Shown here: positions 43,601 through 51,002 of the stretch, piece by piece | Numbering within the stretch: the first letter of the stretch is position 1 | Layout of the letters: each line of letters starts with the position of its first letter | From: Chryseobacterium mucoviscidosis | Lineage (GTDB): Bacteria > Bacteroidota > Bacteroidia > Flavobacteriales > Weeksellaceae | NCBI RefSeq assembly: GCF_002177115.1 | Contig: NZ_MVAG01000114.1 | Coordinates: forward strand, 124,001-188,000 | Length of the DNA stretch: 64,000 nucleotides | Direction of reading: 5' to 3' | Program-made: the position numbers and the translations under genes | The notes under the pieces: generated by a model | Database searches by the model: none | What the model saw: the letters and a program-made list of their open reading frames with translations, nothing else | Told to the model about the DNA's origin: nothing

Positions 43601-45007
43601 TTACCGATGGCACTAAGTAGCAGTGCAGGTGCAGAAGTTCAAAAACCTTTAGCAACCGTAGTAATCGGTGGTTTGGTTACGGCAACTTTCCTTACGCTGT
43701 TCGTTCTGCCTTTACTCTACATCATTTTCAATTCAAAAATTAATTTAAAAAGAAAACCCAAAGTGAAACCTATTGCAACTATCATTGTATTGCTTCTGTC
43801 ATTAACAGGCTTTACAGCAAATGCACAAACACAGCATTTATCAAGTGTTGATGATGCGATAAATATTGCGCTTCAAAATAATCAAGCCATTAAAGCTTCA
43901 GATTTAGAAATTGATGCCAGCAAAGCGTTGAAAAAAACAGCCGGAGAATTACCTAAGTTGGATATTAATGCACAGTTGGGACAGTACAACAGCACCAAAT
44001 TCGACCAGTCTTTTCAGGTGTCACAAACCATTCCTTTTCCGTCATTATTCGGAGCAAAAAAGGAGTTGATTAATGCTGAAATTAAAGGTAAAGAATTGCA
44101 GAAGAACTTGAGTGTTTTAGAATTAAAAAACCAAGTACGTACTTATTATTATCAAATTTTGTACTTGCAACACAATCAAAAACAACTACAGGAATTAGAC
44201 AGTTTGTACAACAATTTCATAGGCATTGCAAAGCTTCGTTACAAAACGGGCGATACCAAAAAAGTGGACATCAGTACGGCAGAAGCCAAGAAAGGCGAAA
44301 TCAATTTGTTATTAAAACAAAATGAAGTTTTCTTAAATAATGCCGTTGCCAATCTGAAAACATTGATGAATACGAAAGAAGATTTTACCATATCAGGAAA
44401 TGGAAATTTTCAGCCTTTACAAATTTCAAATTTGTTGGATAATGATGCAGTAGCCAATCATCCTGCTATTCAATCTTTGTATCAGGAAGCAGTTATTGCG
44501 GAAAAAACCAAAAAAGTAGAACGGGCACAAGGTTTACCCGATTTTACGATTGGGTATGTCAATCAGTCTTTAATTGGTTTTCAAAATGTGAATGGAGCTG
44601 AGAAGTTTTTCAATGGCGGAAACCGGTTTAATTCTGTAAACATCGGCATTGCAATTCCCATTACTTACGGTGCTACCAAAGCCAGAATAAAATCTTTGGA
44701 TTATAGAAAGCAAGCAGCCGAAGCCAATGCACAACAGCAACAGAGAACGTTGGCAACGCAAATGCAAAATGCTTTGTTGCAATACCAGCAGGATATGAAG
44801 CAGTTCAATTATTTTCAGCAAGAAGCTTTGCCTAATGCTAAAGAAATTGTTTCAGCAGCACAATTAGGTTACAAAACAGGCGACATCGGTTATGTAGAAT
44901 ATCTTTTTGCCTTGCAAACCGCAACCGATATTCAGTTGAATTACCTCAAAAGTATTCAGCAGGTCAACCAATCTGTAATCAATATTTATTCATTCATCAA
45001 TCAATAA
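40640..45007 (+). CDS. CzcA/CusA-type RND metal pump fused to a TolC-like outer-membrane factor
   Basis: 1455 aa, from a GTG at 40640 (MLDNIIKFSIKNKLVVGIMT). Residues ~1-1035 are a heavy-metal RND pump: VVGIMTLLLIIWGVW helix 1, the metal/proton relay IDFGLIVDGAVIIVE near 405, and periplasmic loops with AEVPTDPMPPEATDMMILL. Residues ~1041-1060 (IATIIVLLLSLTGFTANAQ) are a signal-peptide-like helix and the rest is an outer-membrane factor (VDDAINIALQNNQAIKASDL; VSQTIPFPSLFGAKKE). In the joined protein this helix would act as a 13th membrane segment that carries the OMF part out. Family members of this length are common in Bacteroidota. It pairs with the adaptor downstream. Confidence 0.9.
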   Translation: MLDNIIKFSIKNKLVVGIMTLLLIIWGVWSATKLPIDAVPDITNNQVQIITVCPTLAGQEVEQLVTFPIEQSIANIPDLEETRSISRFGLSVITVVFKDNVDIYFARQLINEKLKEAEEKIPKGIGTPELAPVSTGLGEVYQYIIHPKKGSEKKYDAKELRTMQDWIVARQFYGTPGIAEVNSFGGELKQYEVAVNPNRLRAMGVSVTDIFTALEKNNQNTGGAYIDKKPNAYFIRGIGLVTSLDDVKNISVKNDGGSIPIFIKDVADVRFGSAVRYGAMTYNGEVDAVGGVVMMLKGENSNEVVNRIKEKLPVIQKSLPDDIIIEPYLDRTDLVGRAMSTVEKNLIEGALIVIFVLVIFLGNFRAGLIVASAIPLAMLFALALMNVFGVSANLMSLGAIDFGLIVDGAVIIVEATLHHLGLRKSKQKLTQLEMDNEVFTSASKIRSSAAFGEIIILIVYIPILTLVGVEGKMFRPMAQTVGFAIFGALILSLTYIPMMCALFLSKKPMHKETISDKMMNWLQKMYQPLLEKAIKIKYWLVGITVAVFAFTLFLFGRMGGEFIPQLQEGDFAFHCILPQGSSLSQSIETSMQASRIIKEFDEVKMVVGKTGAAEVPTDPMPPEATDMMILLKPQSEWKSGRTYDELADAINEKLEAIPGVFFEKNQPIQMRFNELMTGIRQDVAVKIFGENLDTLALNADKVSKVIQTVEGATAPQVERVSGLPQINVEYDRTRLANYGINVEDVNNVVSTAFAGKSAGVVFENERRFDLVVRLDSIHRSSIEDVNNLMIPTSTGNQIPLSQVATIDYKLGPAQISREAGKRRIVIGFNVAGRDVQSVVEEIQQKLNAQVKLPPGYYFTYGGQFENLKEASNRLMIAVPISLLLIFVLLYFTFRSFKQAGLIFTAIPMSAIGGVLALMLRGMPFSISAGIGFIALFGVAVLNGIVLIGTFNQLEKEGIKDVFKRVIEGTKIRLRPVLLTATVASLGFLPMALSSSAGAEVQKPLATVVIGGLVTATFLTLFVLPLLYIIFNSKINLKRKPKVKPIATIIVLLLSLTGFTANAQTQHLSSVDDAINIALQNNQAIKASDLEIDASKALKKTAGELPKLDINAQLGQYNSTKFDQSFQVSQTIPFPSLFGAKKELINAEIKGKELQKNLSVLELKNQVRTYYYQILYLQHNQKQLQELDSLYNNFIGIAKLRYKTGDTKKVDISTAEAKKGEINLLLKQNEVFLNNAVANLKTLMNTKEDFTISGNGNFQPLQISNLLDNDAVANHPAIQSLYQEAVIAEKTKKVERAQGLPDFTIGYVNQSLIGFQNVNGAEKFFNGGNRFNSVNIGIAIPITYGATKARIKSLDYRKQAAEANAQQQQRTLATQMQNALLQYQQDMKQFNYFQQEALPNAKEIVSAAQLGYKTGDIGYVEYLFALQTATDIQLNYLKSIQQVNQSVINIYSFINQ

Positions 45008-45013
45008 GTACAA

Positions 45014-46306
45014 ATGAAATTCAATATAAAAAAAATCACGTTGATGACAGCCATAGCTGTTTTACTATTTGCTTTTTCTGCCTGTAAAAATGATAAGAAA
45101 GCAGAAGATAAATCTGCCGAAACCAAAACTGCAGGAAAAGAAGAAGCACCACACGAGGAAGAAACGCCAACCATTGCCACACTTACCGAAGAACAAATAA
45201 AAACGGTAGGCATACAATTAGGCACCATTGAACACAAGGAATTAACAGCAACCATCAAAGCAAACGGAAATCTGAAAGTTCCCAATAACAATAAAGCCAA
45301 CGCCACTTCTTTGTATGGCGGTGTGATAAGAACACTGAAAGTTCAAATTGGAGATTATGTAAGAAAAGGTCAGGTTATTGCAACCATTGCCAATCCGCAG
45401 TTCATCCAATTGCAGGAAGAATATTTGAGTACAGCAAGCAGAATTACGTTTGCAGAACAGGAATTAGCAAGGCAAAAAGAACTGAATGAAGGCAATGCAG
45501 GTGCAAAGAAAAATCTGCAAAGTGCTACTGCCGAATTAAGCAGTTTAAGAACCCGCAGAGCTTCCTTGCAACAGCAGATACAATTAATGGGCATCAATCC
45601 AGGTTCGGTATCAAACGGAAATTTAAAATCCGCATTGGTCGTAACCAGTCCGCTGAATGGTACGGTTAGCAACGTTTTTGCCAAAATTGGAAGTTATGTA
45701 GATGTTTCTTCGCCGGTTATCGAAATTGTAGATAACAGTTCATTGCATTTAGATTTACAGGTGTTTGAAAAAGATTTACCACAGGTAAAAGTTGGACAAA
45801 CTATTCATTTTACTTTAACCAATAATCCTACTGCTGAGTATGATGCTACAGTTTTCAGCATTGGTTCATCCTTTGAAAACGAGAGCAAAACCATCGCCGT
45901 TCATTGTCGTGTAAATGGTAATAAAAGTGGTTTAATTGATGGAATGAATATCACAGGAATTGTAAGCCTTAATAATGTAACAACGCCTGCTGTACCAACT
46001 GATGCGATTGTAAATGCCGATGGCAAATACTACATTTTTGTACAAACCAATAAAGAAGCAGAAGCCCATCACGAAGAAGGCGAAAAAGAAGGCGACCACA
46101 AAGAGGGCGAAGAAAAAGACCATAAAGAAGATAAAACTGCTAAGAATTTTGAAAAGGTAGAAGTGCTGAAAGGCGTATCTGATATGGGTTATACACAAAT
46201 TACTGCATTAAAGGAAATTCCACAGGGTGCAAAAATCGTAACTAAGAATGCTTTTTTCGTTATGGCTAAAATCGTTAATGCAGGAGAAGGAGAACACGGA
46301 CACTAA
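45014..46306 (+). CDS. RND membrane-fusion adaptor (CzcB-like) lipoprotein
   Basis: 430 aa. Lipoprotein signal with lipobox LLFAFSAC, then a lipoyl/beta-barrel adaptor core (YGGVIRTLKVQIGDYVRKGQ; coiled-coil SLRTRRASLQQQIQLM; VVTSPLNGTVSNVFAKIGSYV). Near residue 350 is a His/Glu-rich insert (AHHEEGEKEGDHKEGEEKDH), a likely metal-sequestering loop. It couples the RND pump at 40640 to its outer-membrane factor. It follows the pump by 6 bases. Confidence 0.92.
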   Translation: MKFNIKKITLMTAIAVLLFAFSACKNDKKAEDKSAETKTAGKEEAPHEEETPTIATLTEEQIKTVGIQLGTIEHKELTATIKANGNLKVPNNNKANATSLYGGVIRTLKVQIGDYVRKGQVIATIANPQFIQLQEEYLSTASRITFAEQELARQKELNEGNAGAKKNLQSATAELSSLRTRRASLQQQIQLMGINPGSVSNGNLKSALVVTSPLNGTVSNVFAKIGSYVDVSSPVIEIVDNSSLHLDLQVFEKDLPQVKVGQTIHFTLTNNPTAEYDATVFSIGSSFENESKTIAVHCRVNGNKSGLIDGMNITGIVSLNNVTTPAVPTDAIVNADGKYYIFVQTNKEAEAHHEEGEKEGDHKEGEEKDHKEDKTAKNFEKVEVLKGVSDMGYTQITALKEIPQGAKIVTKNAFFVMAKIVNAGEGEHGH

Positions 46307-46320
46307 AAATTGTATAAATT

Positions 46321-46920
46321 ATGAATGATTTTCTAAGATATTACCTGCCCATTTTCTATGCTCTTGTATTGCTTTTTGCATTTGTAATACCCTCATACCG
46401 TACATACAAAAGCACGGGTATTAACCCAATTACTTTTGGAAAAGAACCCAATGCACATAACTATATTAGCAATGTGATGAAAGTATTGTTAGCCGCATTG
46501 TTTGTTGTAATACTAATGTACAGCTTTGGGAATATTTATCAATTTACTATCCCTATACCTTATTTACAAAATCTAAATATTCATTTTGTCGGACTAATTC
46601 TAATCCACATTTCTTTAATATGGATAATCATTGCGCAAGTGCAAATGAGCAATAGTTGGCGCATTGGTATTGATGAGCAAAACAAAACGGATTTAGTAAC
46701 CAAAGGGCTGTTTTCTATTAGCAGAAATCCTATTTTTTTGGGAATGATTATTTGTGTGGCAGGATTATTTCTTGTCATTCCCAATGCCGTTTCCTTTTGC
46801 ATTTTGCTTACTACCTATATTGTTATACACATACAAATAAGGTTAGAAGAAGAATTTCTGAAAAAGCAACACGGTGAGCAATACAAATCCTATCAATCTA
46901 AAACAAGAAGATTATTATGA
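46321..46920 (+). CDS. ICMT/PEMT-like membrane methyltransferase
   Basis: 199 aa with about five membrane helices (YYLPIFYALVLLFAFVIP, VLLAALFVVILMYSFG, FVGLILIHISLIWIIIAQV, IFLGMIICVAGLFLVIP, SFCILLTTYIVIHIQI) and the isoprenylcysteine carboxyl methyltransferase (PF04140) signature SRNPIFLG with the ending EEEFLKKQHGEQYKSYQSKT. Similar proteins lie beside heavy-metal exporters and may methylate a lipid or metal-binding group; the true substrate is unknown. Its stop overlaps the next ATPase start by four bases. Confidence 0.85.
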   Translation: MNDFLRYYLPIFYALVLLFAFVIPSYRTYKSTGINPITFGKEPNAHNYISNVMKVLLAALFVVILMYSFGNIYQFTIPIPYLQNLNIHFVGLILIHISLIWIIIAQVQMSNSWRIGIDEQNKTDLVTKGLFSISRNPIFLGMIICVAGLFLVIPNAVSFCILLTTYIVIHIQIRLEEEFLKKQHGEQYKSYQSKTRRLL

Positions 46921-49049
46921 GTACAGAACATAAACATATCTACGATGCCCACGGCAAGCAAATTTGCTGTTCGCCGCAGGAAGCAAAAATAAATGAAAAA
47001 GCCGATGAAAAATTGGTGCAGCAGGAAGGTGCCAAAGCCTTACCCGTTATTGAAGAAAAAACAAGAGAGCGCCACTTCAAAGGCGATGGTCATTTTCACG
47101 GTACAAGGTTCAAAGAAGAATTAGACCACGACCACAGCAACGAACATTCAGACGATGATGGACACGACCATAGCCACGATGAAAATAAGTCCACCCTTCA
47201 AATGTTCTTGCCTGCAATCATTTCATTCGTGCTATTGATGATTGCTATTGCTTTTGATAATTGGCTACCGCAATCCTGGTTTACAGGTTGGGTAAGAATT
47301 ATTTGGTATGCAATAGCCTATTTACCTGTTGGATTTCCTGTAATTAAAGAAGCATTTGAGAGCATCCGCAAAAGCGATGTATTTTCAGAGTTTTTATTGA
47401 TGAGCATTGCCACTATCGGAGCTTTCGCCATTGGCGAATATCCCGAAGGTGTTGCCGTTATGCTGTTTTACGCCGTTGGCGAAGTGTTCCAAACATTAGC
47501 CGTAACAAGAGCCAAAGCCAACATTAAAACCCTGCTCGACCAAAGACCCGATGAAGTAACGATTTTAGAAAATAACCAACCTAAAACTGTAAAAGCAGCA
47601 ACTGTAAGCATCGGCAATATCATTCAATTAAAACCCGGAGAGAAATTAGGATTAGATGGCGAATTATTATCCGAAACGGCAGCATTCAACACCGCAGCAT
47701 TAACTGGCGAAAGCAAACCCGACACCAAAACCAAAGGCGAAACTGTTTTAGCAGGAATGATAAATTTAAACACAGTTGCACAGGTAAAAGTAACCACGGC
47801 ATATACCGATAGCAAGCTTTCAAAGATTTTGGAATTGGTTCAGAATGCTACTGCACAAAAAGCACCAACAGAGTTATTCATCAGAAAATTCGCAAAAATC
47901 TATACACCAATTGTTGTGTTATTAGCAGTGCTTATTACTGTTGTTCCTTACTTTTTTGTTGATAATTATTTGTTCAGTCAATGGTTATACAGAGCATTAG
48001 TGTTTTTGGTTATTTCTTGTCCGTGTGCTTTGGTTATCAGTATTCCTTTAGGGTATTTTGGTGGAATTGGTGCCGCTTCAAAAAATGGGATTTTATTCAA
48101 AGGAAGTAACTTTTTAGATGTGATTGCAGGTATTCAGAATGTTGTGATGGATAAAACCGGAACAATGACCGAAGGCGTTTTCAAAGTACAGGAAGTTAAT
48201 TTGAAACCTGAATTAAATAAAGACGAAATTCTGAAATTGGTAAATGCCTTAGAAAGTCAAAGTACACATCCTGTTGCCACAGCCATTCATCAATATGTAG
48301 GAGAAATTGACAATTCCCTAAAATTAGAAAACACAGAAGAAATAGCAGGTCACGGTTTAAAAGCCAACGTAAACGGAAAAGAATTATTGGTAGGTAATTT
48401 CAAATTGATGGACAAGTTCAATATCAGTTATGATTTAGACCCAAGTACGATTGTTTACACTTTAATCGCCATTGCTTACGATGGAAAATTTGCAGGCTAC
48501 ATTACCATTGCCGACAGTATTAAAGAAGATGCACAGATTACAATTGACAAACTAAAAGCATTAGGCGTAAAAACTACAATGTTGAGCGGAGATAAAAGCA
48601 CCGTGGTAAAATTTGTTGCCGATAAATTAGGAATTAATAATGCCTTTGGCGATTTATTGCCGGAAGACAAAGTAAATAAAGTAAAAGAAATCAAAGCCAA
48701 AAACGAAACCGTAGCATTTGTTGGCGATGGCGTGAATGATGCGCCTGTAGTAGCTTTGAGCGATGTAGGAATTGCAATGGGTGGTTTAGGAAGCGATGCC
48801 ACTATTGAAACTGCAGATGTTGTAATTCAGGATGATAAACCAAGTAAAATCCCAATGGCAATCAATATCGGAAAGCAAACCAAGAAAATAGTTTGGCAGA
48901 ATATCATTTTAGCATTTGGTGTAAAAGCTGTCGTTCTCGTTTTAGGAGCAGGTGGTTTAGCCACAATGTGGGAAGCTGTTTTTGCAGATGTAGGTGTAGC
49001 ATTATTGGCAATTTTGAATGCTGTAAGAATACAGAGGATGAAATTTTAG
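46917..49049 (+). CDS. Zn/Cd/Pb-type P1B ATPase (ZntA/CadA-like)
   Basis: 710 aa. The N-terminus lacks an HMA domain but has a His/Asp-rich metal region (HFHGTRFKEELDHDHSNEHS, DDDGHDHSHDE). P1B features: the channel motif ISCPCALVISIPLGYFGG (CPC near residue 367), phosphorylation motif MDKTGTMTEG (about 413), AALTGES actuator region (about 261) and GDGVNDAPVVALSD hinge (about 603). The CPC followed by the long GYFGG form is typical of Zn/Cd/Pb pumps. It exports these ions from the cytosol to the periplasm. It is the last large gene of the first cargo block. Confidence 0.92.
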   Translation: MSTEHKHIYDAHGKQICCSPQEAKINEKADEKLVQQEGAKALPVIEEKTRERHFKGDGHFHGTRFKEELDHDHSNEHSDDDGHDHSHDENKSTLQMFLPAIISFVLLMIAIAFDNWLPQSWFTGWVRIIWYAIAYLPVGFPVIKEAFESIRKSDVFSEFLLMSIATIGAFAIGEYPEGVAVMLFYAVGEVFQTLAVTRAKANIKTLLDQRPDEVTILENNQPKTVKAATVSIGNIIQLKPGEKLGLDGELLSETAAFNTAALTGESKPDTKTKGETVLAGMINLNTVAQVKVTTAYTDSKLSKILELVQNATAQKAPTELFIRKFAKIYTPIVVLLAVLITVVPYFFVDNYLFSQWLYRALVFLVISCPCALVISIPLGYFGGIGAASKNGILFKGSNFLDVIAGIQNVVMDKTGTMTEGVFKVQEVNLKPELNKDEILKLVNALESQSTHPVATAIHQYVGEIDNSLKLENTEEIAGHGLKANVNGKELLVGNFKLMDKFNISYDLDPSTIVYTLIAIAYDGKFAGYITIADSIKEDAQITIDKLKALGVKTTMLSGDKSTVVKFVADKLGINNAFGDLLPEDKVNKVKEIKAKNETVAFVGDGVNDAPVVALSDVGIAMGGLGSDATIETADVVIQDDKPSKIPMAINIGKQTKKIVWQNIILAFGVKAVVLVLGAGGLATMWEAVFADVGVALLAILNAVRIQRMKF

Positions 49050-49084
49050 AATTAAGCTTATTCTAATAATGAATAAAACTAACA

Positions 49085-49282
49085 ATGCATAGGAAAGGCA
49101 AAAGTTATCAAAAAGTACCTCCGTACAAAAGATACAAAGCTTCTAAACCCTCAAATGGTAATTTGTTGAAGTCGAAAAAACCTTCGCTCTTTATGATACT
49201 TTTTGGGATATTTTTAGCTGTGTGCCTTATTGCTTTGATATACATAAAAATTAGACACTATTATATCTATCACTATCACTAA
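49085..49282 (+). CDS. small basic membrane protein, unknown
   Basis: 65 aa with a basic N-terminal half (RKGKSYQKVPPYKRYKASK) and one C-terminal membrane helix (LFMILFGIFLAVCLIALIYI) ending in KIRHYYIYHYH (His/Tyr-rich). It starts 35 bases after the ATPase stop. Small size makes the call tentative, but the hydrophobic helix and the coherent basic/His ends support a real gene. Function unknown, possibly a metal-pump partner. Confidence 0.55.
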   Translation: MHRKGKSYQKVPPYKRYKASKPSNGNLLKSKKPSLFMILFGIFLAVCLIALIYIKIRHYYIYHYH

Positions 49283-49325
49283 AAGTGGAATTATAAGTTA
49301 TCAAGCAAAAACCAAAGTTTCAAAA

Positions 49326-49378
49326 GAGAAGCCTGAAAATGTAAATTCTTTTCAAATATTACAGTATTTAGGCTTCTC
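49326..49378. repeat. inverted repeat before the first rteC gene
   Basis: GAGAAGCCT (49326-49334) pairs with AGGCTTCTC (49370-49378), extended imperfectly inward by AAAATGT/ACAGTATTT, around ~30 bases. It separates the first metal block from the rteC-copper block and may act as a terminator or a recombination landmark. Confidence 0.55.
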
Positions 49379-49409
49379 AATTATTTTTTTAATAGATTTA
49401 AGATAAGGA

Positions 49410-50234
49410 ATGGACAAATTCTACAAAGAAACACTCTCTAAACTGGAATTAGAAATTAGCGAATTGGAGGTTGAAGTCGATTGCTCCTTACAACGTATTG
49501 AAGCTGCCATACACCTTATTCTCGAATGCCTTTCGGAATTAAAGGAATACGTTTTGAAAAAAGGATTTAAGAATACTAATGAAGAAATCCGCTTTTTCAA
49601 ATATCAGAAACCTGTTATTGTTTCAAAGCTCATCTACTACAACGCCATTTATAAAATAGAAACGAGAAGACCGTATGGGAATAAGCGCATCAGGAAATAT
49701 TTTATCAAAGAACTGAAAAAGCTAAAAAGGTTCTTTGATAACAACCTTGATTTTTATAAGTATTACCGAAGCAATAATTCTTTTGTGGATGAAAAAATAT
49801 TTGTACGGGGAAAACACGATATAAGGCTATGGTTAGATACCTTTTATTTTGAGGCAGACCATACTTTTTCTACTTCGCACGATTATAAGGTTGCCAAGAT
49901 AATTGCCAATGATCTGATACAGGTTTATTTGGAAGACAAGTTGAATAACCTTAATCTAAAAAAGACTTCAGAAAATTCGTTGAAATGGACGGCAAGCAAA
50001 ACAGCACTGACGGAACTTATTTATGCACTATATTCCCAAAGTGTATTTAACAATGGGAATACAGACATAAAATTGATTGCTAAAGCATTTGAAGATGCCT
50101 TTAATATTGAATTAGGTGATTTCTATCACACGTTTATGGAACTGAAAGCCCGCAAAATAAACCGAACGAAATTCCTTGACAATCTATGTGAAGCACTGAT
50201 TAAAAAAATGGACGAACAAGACGAAAAACAGTAA
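49410..50234 (+). CDS. rteC: RteC-domain transcriptional regulator, copy 1
   Basis: 274 aa, full RteC domain: KYQKPVIVSKLIYYNAIYKI, ETRRPYGNKRIRKYF, RGKHDIRLWLDTFYFEADH and TASKTALTELIYALYS. In CTnDOT, RteC activates the excision operon in response to signals. The N-terminal ~65 residues differ from copy 2 (62464-63276), but residues ~70-270 are near-identical at protein and DNA level. It stands at the left side of the copper island, so it may control cargo or have been brought in with it. Confidence 0.88.
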   Translation: MDKFYKETLSKLELEISELEVEVDCSLQRIEAAIHLILECLSELKEYVLKKGFKNTNEEIRFFKYQKPVIVSKLIYYNAIYKIETRRPYGNKRIRKYFIKELKKLKRFFDNNLDFYKYYRSNNSFVDEKIFVRGKHDIRLWLDTFYFEADHTFSTSHDYKVAKIIANDLIQVYLEDKLNNLNLKKTSENSLKWTASKTALTELIYALYSQSVFNNGNTDIKLIAKAFEDAFNIELGDFYHTFMELKARKINRTKFLDNLCEALIKKMDEQDEKQ

Positions 50235-50296
50235 ACATATATGTACAACGCCTTTATTCCTCGTGACAAGAAGTCAAAGTAATTAAACTTAAATCG

Positions 50297-50304
50297 TAAA
50301 TTTG
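50297..50304 (+). promoter_or_regulatory. -7 promoter box (TAAATTTG) for the AraC-HMA gene
   Basis: TAAATTTG fits TAnnTTTG. The box covers the rejected in-frame start at 50302, which supports translation from the ATG at 50350. Confidence 0.55.
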
Positions 50305-50349
50305 TTTATTGCTTTTATATTAAATACAAAATGTGGGCAGAGAATAAAT

Positions 50350-50913
50350 ATGAATACACTCTTTATAAAAAATATGGTCTGTAACCGCTGCATTATAGTG
50401 GTGCAAAATGAATTGGAAAAACTCGGTTTAGGCATTAAGAATATAAAATTGGGCGAAGTAACCTTAGCACAAGAGATAACCCCTACAAAAAAAGATGCTT
50501 TGGTAAAAACTTTAGAGCCATTGGGATTTGAGATAATTGACGATAAAAAAAGTAGGATAATAGAGAAGATAAAGAACACTATCATTGACTTGGTACACCA
50601 TCAAGATAATGATGTAAAAATCAATCTTTCAGATGTATTGAGCGATAAATTGCATCACGATTATAATTACCTGTCCAATCTGTTTTCAGAGGTAGAGGGT
50701 ACTACTATTGAAAAATACTTTATTGCCCAAAAGGTTGAAAAAGTAAAAGAATTGCTGGTGTACGATGAGTTGTCTTTGAGTGAAATTGCTTTTCGTCTGA
50801 ACTATTCGAGTGTATCCTACCTAAGCAATCAATTCAAAAAAGTAACAGGACTGACACCGAGCTATTTCAAACAGATAAAAGAAGATAAAAGAAAGCCATT
50901 GGATAAAGTGTAA
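50350..50913 (+). CDS. AraC-family regulator with HMA-like N-terminus, candidate copper sensor
   Basis: 187 aa from the ATG at 50350. The N-terminus (MNTLFIKNMVCNRCIIVVQN, then GIKNIKLGEVTLAQEI) has the KNMVCNRC Cys-x-x-Cys of a heavy-metal-associated fold. The C-terminal ~100 residues are an AraC HTH (LSEIAFRLNYSSVSYLSNQF, KKVTGLTPSYFKQ). A metal-binding head joined to an AraC output is a good design for copper-responsive activation. The gene precedes copA by 89 bases, and copA and copZ share an identical upstream site. Confidence 0.8.
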   Translation: MNTLFIKNMVCNRCIIVVQNELEKLGLGIKNIKLGEVTLAQEITPTKKDALVKTLEPLGFEIIDDKKSRIIEKIKNTIIDLVHHQDNDVKINLSDVLSDKLHHDYNYLSNLFSEVEGTTIEKYFIAQKVEKVKELLVYDELSLSEIAFRLNYSSVSYLSNQFKKVTGLTPSYFKQIKEDKRKPLDKV

Positions 50914-50922
50914 ATAAATTTT

Positions 50923-50947
50923 ACAAATCAATTCCAAAATTTCACAA
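50923..50947 (+). promoter_or_regulatory. shared operator upstream of copA
   Basis: ACAAATCAA, five variable bases, AAATTTCACAA. A TTTGCATT element starts 51 bases after the first base. The copZ promoter (53431-53455) has the same pattern at the same distance. This is a likely site for the AraC-HMA regulator. Confidence 0.65.
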
Positions 50948-51002
50948 TAGCACCCGTTGATATAATAGCCAATTTTGCATTGTTAATTAAAGCAAGCAGA
51001 AT

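Noticed and set aside
50302..50349. Longer start for the AraC-HMA protein
   Set aside because: It lies inside the -7 box TAAATTTG, and the HMA-like fold begins at the ATG at 50350.
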